NCBI GenBank assembly: GCA_031287285.1
Contig: JAITTC010000100.1
Coordinates: 1 to 8,301, forward strand
From: Christensenellaceae bacterium
GTDB lineage: Bacteria; Bacillota; Clostridia; Christensenellales; UBA1750
Direction of reading: 5' to 3'
DNA: 8,301 nucleotides
The position numbers and the translations under genes are program-made. Below, in pieces: positions 6,288 through 8,301 of this stretch (position 1 is its first letter; the number at the start of each line of letters is the position of its first letter). The notes under the pieces are model-generated. The model was not told the DNA's origin and made no database searches. It saw only the letters and a program-made list of their open reading frames with translations.

Positions 6288-6341
6288 AAAAAGCGTAAAA
6301 GGCCCCGGCAAGCGCTTGCCGGGGCCTTTTAATCGCTTTTT
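6288..6341. terminator. Bidirectional intrinsic terminator
   Basis: A perfect 34-bp palindrome (6297-6330) has 17-bp arms, AAAAGGCCCCGGCAAGC and its complement. It is flanked by a second pairing, AAAAAGCG (6288-6295) with CGCTTTTT (6334-6341). T-runs occur on the 3' side in both directions. It sits between the convergent ddl (+) and ssb-like (-) genes, 19 nt after the ddl stop and only a few nt from the ssb-like stop, so it can end both transcripts. Confidence 0.93.
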
Positions 6342-6345
6342 TAGG

Positions 6346-6981
6346 TTAGTCTATGCGGGTTGCGCCGGAGGGAAGCGCGGCTTCCGCCGCGGGCGCGCGC
6401 TGCGCCGTGCTGAGCTGGTTGATCGAGAGCTCATAGGCGGTTCTGGCCTCGATTTGGCCGCTTGGGAGGAGCTTTGAGTAGCTGCGGGACTGCAGCCTGC
6501 CGGTCACTTGCAGGGGATCGCCGGGCTGCAGCCCCTGGGCAAAGCGCGCGCAGCCGCCCCAGACGATCGCCGGGATGATGTCGTCCCCGCCTCTGGCCCT
6601 TGGCACGCGCAAAAGCAGGTCGGTGATCTCGCGGCCAAGGGGGGTCTGCCGGTAGAGCGGCGGGCGAAAGAGGCTGGCGCTGAGCTGCACGCGATTGTTG
6701 TCTTCTTCCGGCGCGCCGTTCACGGACTTGACCAAGACCATGAGCTTCAGCCGCCTGCGGCCGCCCTCCTGCCTGGAATAGCCGCGAAGCTGGCCGCCAA
6801 TTCGGCTCTCCCCTTGCATTTCAGGCAGAAAGCGCCCGTCAAAGAGCAAAACCACCTCGTCTTGAGTGCCCGAGAGCCTGGGCACCAGGAGCTTGCAGGT
6901 ATACATCGAGCTTCCCGCGATCGCGTGCGAAAATTCAGCCGCGGAGGATACGCGGCCCGAGAGATAGACGCGATTTTCCAT
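6346..6981 (-). CDS. Two-OB-fold single-stranded DNA-binding-like protein
   Basis: This 211-residue protein resembles the clostridial SSB relatives that carry two OB folds in tandem. The first fold begins MENRVYLSGRV and includes EFSHAI and LLVPRLSG (about residues 1-85). The second (about 96-190) has NRVQLSASLFRPPLYR, TPLGREITDLLLRVPRA, IPAIVWGGCARFAQGLQPGD and TGRLQSRSYSK, close to the standard SSB core. The C-terminus ends SGATRID and lacks the acidic tip with terminal Phe by which canonical SSB recruits partners. The start ATG at 6981 lies 4 nt after the deacetylase stop; an upstream in-frame start at 7038 would overlap that gene by 53 nt and is rejected. It probably binds ssDNA, but not as the main replicative SSB. 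Confidence 0.82.
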   Translation of the reverse strand: MENRVYLSGRVSSAAEFSHAIAGSSMYTCKLLVPRLSGTQDEVVLLFDGRFLPEMQGESRIGGQLRGYSRQEGGRRRLKLMVLVKSVNGAPEEDNNRVQLSASLFRPPLYRQTPLGREITDLLLRVPRARGGDDIIPAIVWGGCARFAQGLQPGDPLQVTGRLQSRSYSKLLPSGQIEARTAYELSINQLSTAQRAPAAEAALPSGATRID

Positions 6982-6985
6982 GGCA

Positions 6986-7780
6986 TCACGCCTCGCCTTG
7001 CGCGGCCGCGAACTGCTTGCCCGTGTGATCGATGACATAGTCCCCTTGAATCAGGATTTCGGAAACGGGCACGATCTCATAGCCATTGGCCAGGAGCTGA
7101 TCGAGTATGGCGGGCAGCGCCTCGGTGATATATTGGGAATTGTTGTGAAAAAGGATGATGGAGCCCGGCTTTACGTTGTTCATGACCTGACTGACCATCG
7201 GCTGGATGCCGAGATTCTTCCAGTCGAGGCTGTCGCAGTCCCATTGCACGATCTCATAGCCCTGTGCCCGCGAAACGAGCACCAGCTTGTCGTTATAATC
7301 GCCGTAGGGCGGGCGGAACAGCGTCGGCGCCACGCCGGTGACTGCCTGAATTTTGCCGGAAACGCCCTTTAGTTCCTCGATCATCTGCGATTCATTGAGC
7401 TGCGACATGTGCGGGTGCGTGTTGGAATGGCTGCCGATCTCGTGCCCTGCGTCGAAGATCTGCTTGACGCGGTCCGGGTAGCGGTCGACCCAATAGCCGA
7501 CCAGGAAGAAGGTCGTTTTGATGTTGCGATCCTTTAGGATTTTGAGGATCTCATCGGTCTTTTCCTCGCCCCAGGCAGCATCGAATGAGATGGCCACCCG
7601 CTTTTCTTCGCCCACATCCACCGAATAGACGGGAAGCGGGCGCTTGGCAGGCGAGTAGACATCCGTGAAGGCCTCGGGATTGAAGAGCCGCACATAGGCT
7701 GCCGAGATGAGCGCCAGGCATAGGACGAGCGAAGCCTGCACGAGGCTGCGCTTCTGGGCGGCGCTGAACTTTGGGCGCAT
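6986..7780 (-). CDS. PdaB-like polysaccharide deacetylase, membrane-anchored
   Basis: This carbohydrate esterase family 4 protein of 264 residues likely removes N-acetyl groups from a cell-surface glycan such as peptidoglycan. Residues 14-31 form a single hydrophobic anchor after a basic start (MRPKFSAAQKR), so the domain faces outside. Motifs are SFDAAWG (65-71), the metal-binding HSNTH (His118 and His122), RPPYG (156-160), QWDCDSLDW (179-187) and ILFHNN (209-214). Motif 1 has FDA rather than FDD, as in the PdaB branch (B. subtilis PdaB has FDISWG), so one usual metal ligand is missing. ATG 7780 has AGGAGG 8 nt upstream; the in-frame ATG at 7822 lacks a site. It leads an operon with the ssb-like gene. 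Confidence 0.88.
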   Translation of the reverse strand: MRPKFSAAQKRSLVQASLVLCLALISAAYVRLFNPEAFTDVYSPAKRPLPVYSVDVGEEKRVAISFDAAWGEEKTDEILKILKDRNIKTTFFLVGYWVDRYPDRVKQIFDAGHEIGSHSNTHPHMSQLNESQMIEELKGVSGKIQAVTGVAPTLFRPPYGDYNDKLVLVSRAQGYEIVQWDCDSLDWKNLGIQPMVSQVMNNVKPGSIILFHNNSQYITEALPAILDQLLANGYEIVPVSEILIQGDYVIDHTGKQFAAAQGEA

Positions 7781-7794
7781 AAAAAAGACCTCCT

Positions 7795-7835
7795 CCTTGG
7801 CATAAAGCGTATTTACAACCATCTTTATGCCAAGG
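7795..7835 (-). promoter_or_regulatory. Perfect 13-bp inverted repeat overlapping the deacetylase ribosome binding site
   Basis: CCTTGGCATAAAG (7795-7807) and CTTTATGCCAAGG (7823-7835) are exact complements with a 15-nt loop. In the minus-strand mRNA the 3' arm ends in CCAAGG and is followed directly by AGGAGG, so the extended Shine-Dalgarno is partly inside the stem. An in-frame ATG opens the loop. It could be an RNA switch-like leader or an operator for a dimeric regulator. It is not followed by a T-run close enough to call a terminator. I see no confident promoter in the rest of the 99-nt gap (7781-7879). Confidence 0.6.
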
Positions 7836-7879
7836 GGAAGGATACATTACCCTGCAAAACAGCTTTTTTAGCAAAGGCC

Positions 7880-8301
7880 TCAGGCAGCTAGGGGCTGGCC
7901 GTCTTCTTTAGGGGTTCTTCGCGAGCGAATCAGGTACCAGGTCAGCATCCACAGCCCGCGAACCACCGAGCCGATGGTCAGCGCCCACCAGATGCCCTCC
8001 ATCCCAAGGCTGGTCTGCACGAGCAGATAGGCGAGCGAGGTGCGAAATACGCTCGAAGAGATGCTCACGATGGAGGGAATCGTGGTTTTGCCTATGCCGC
8101 GGAAGAAGCCGATGGCCACGCCCTCCAGGCAAGAGGTGAGCTGGCAGAGCGCGAGGATCTTGAGGTAGTTGACGCCGATTTCCCAGACCTTAGGCTCGCT
8201 TGGCAGGAAGAGACGGTAGAGCGGGGCCCCTGCGATCAGCAAAAGCAGCGTGACGAGGGCGCCGTAGACGAGCATCGTGAGGAAGGAAATGCGAAAGCCC
8301 T
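7880..8301 (-). CDS. MATE-family efflux transporter, C-terminal part (cut by window edge)
   Basis: About the last 140 residues of a MATE (multidrug and toxic compound extrusion) transporter are present. The frame is open to the right edge, so the true start lies outside and the ATG at 8275 is internal. The visible part begins GFRISFLTMLVYGALVTLLLL and has four hydrophobic segments, with PLYRLFLPSEPKVWEIGVNYLKIL, LEGVAIGFFRGIGKTTIP and SLGMEGIWWALTIGSVVRG, all typical of the C-terminal half of bacterial MATE proteins. These antiporters use Na+ or H+ gradients to export small molecules; the substrate is unknown. The stop is 99 nt upstream of the deacetylase start, with the inverted-repeat leader between. 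Confidence 0.88.
   Translation of the reverse strand, partial: GFRISFLTMLVYGALVTLLLLIAGAPLYRLFLPSEPKVWEIGVNYLKILALCQLTSCLEGVAIGFFRGIGKTTIPSIVSISSSVFRTSLAYLLVQTSLGMEGIWWALTIGSVVRGLWMLTWYLIRSRRTPKEDGQPLAA

Noticed and set aside
7798..7830. TTGGCAT followed by a TGG/TTG motif on the minus strand, like a sigma-54 promoter
   Set aside because: The GC element at -12 is absent and the match is fully explained by the inverted repeat.

Overview
The window is GC-rich, gene-dense bacterial DNA of Bacillota type, probably a Clostridia-like anaerobe. This rests on gene content, not a phylogenetic test: a clostridial-style galactokinase C-terminus (VHGGGFAGT), a membrane-anchored MurF, a two-OB-fold SSB-like protein, a PdaB-like polysaccharide deacetylase with the FDAAWG motif, strong AGGAGG-type ribosome binding sites, and TTG starts. 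Stop codons TAA, TAG and TGA are all used normally.

Left edge (1-93): AT-rich, apparently non-coding DNA with two near-identical 23-bp direct repeats 67 bp apart. The second repeat ends exactly where galactokinase homology begins in mid-gene. This is either the end of an inserted mobile element or an assembly chimera. Positions 94-1433 are one uninterrupted reading frame holding three complete-looking modules back to back: a galactokinase C-terminal remnant, a Nudix hydrolase and the tRNA t6A ATPase TsaE. tsaB and rimI follow with 7-8 nt overlaps, giving a tsaE-tsaB-rimI cluster for tRNA threonylcarbamoylation and N-terminal acetylation. tsaD is not in the window.

Middle (2577-6269): after a 110-nt gap with a TATAAT box come an alpha/beta hydrolase, a membrane-anchored MurF-type ligase and a D-Ala-D-Ala ligase, all on the + strand. 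MurF and Ddl catalyse consecutive steps in making the D-Ala-D-Ala end of the peptidoglycan precursor. A long palindromic hairpin at 6288-6341 ends this block and serves the convergent block too.

Right side (6346-8301), all on the - strand: a partial MATE-family transporter enters from the right edge, followed by a PdaB-like deacetylase and, 4 nt further on, a two-OB-fold SSB-like protein. A perfect 13-bp inverted repeat overlaps the deacetylase ribosome binding site.

Most genes are recognisable housekeeping families. The points worth a second look are the stop-less GalK/Nudix/TsaE reading frame, the repeat-bounded AT-rich junction inside galK, and the leader hairpin of the deacetylase operon. 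I see no CRISPR array, RNA gene, complete insertion sequence or defence system.
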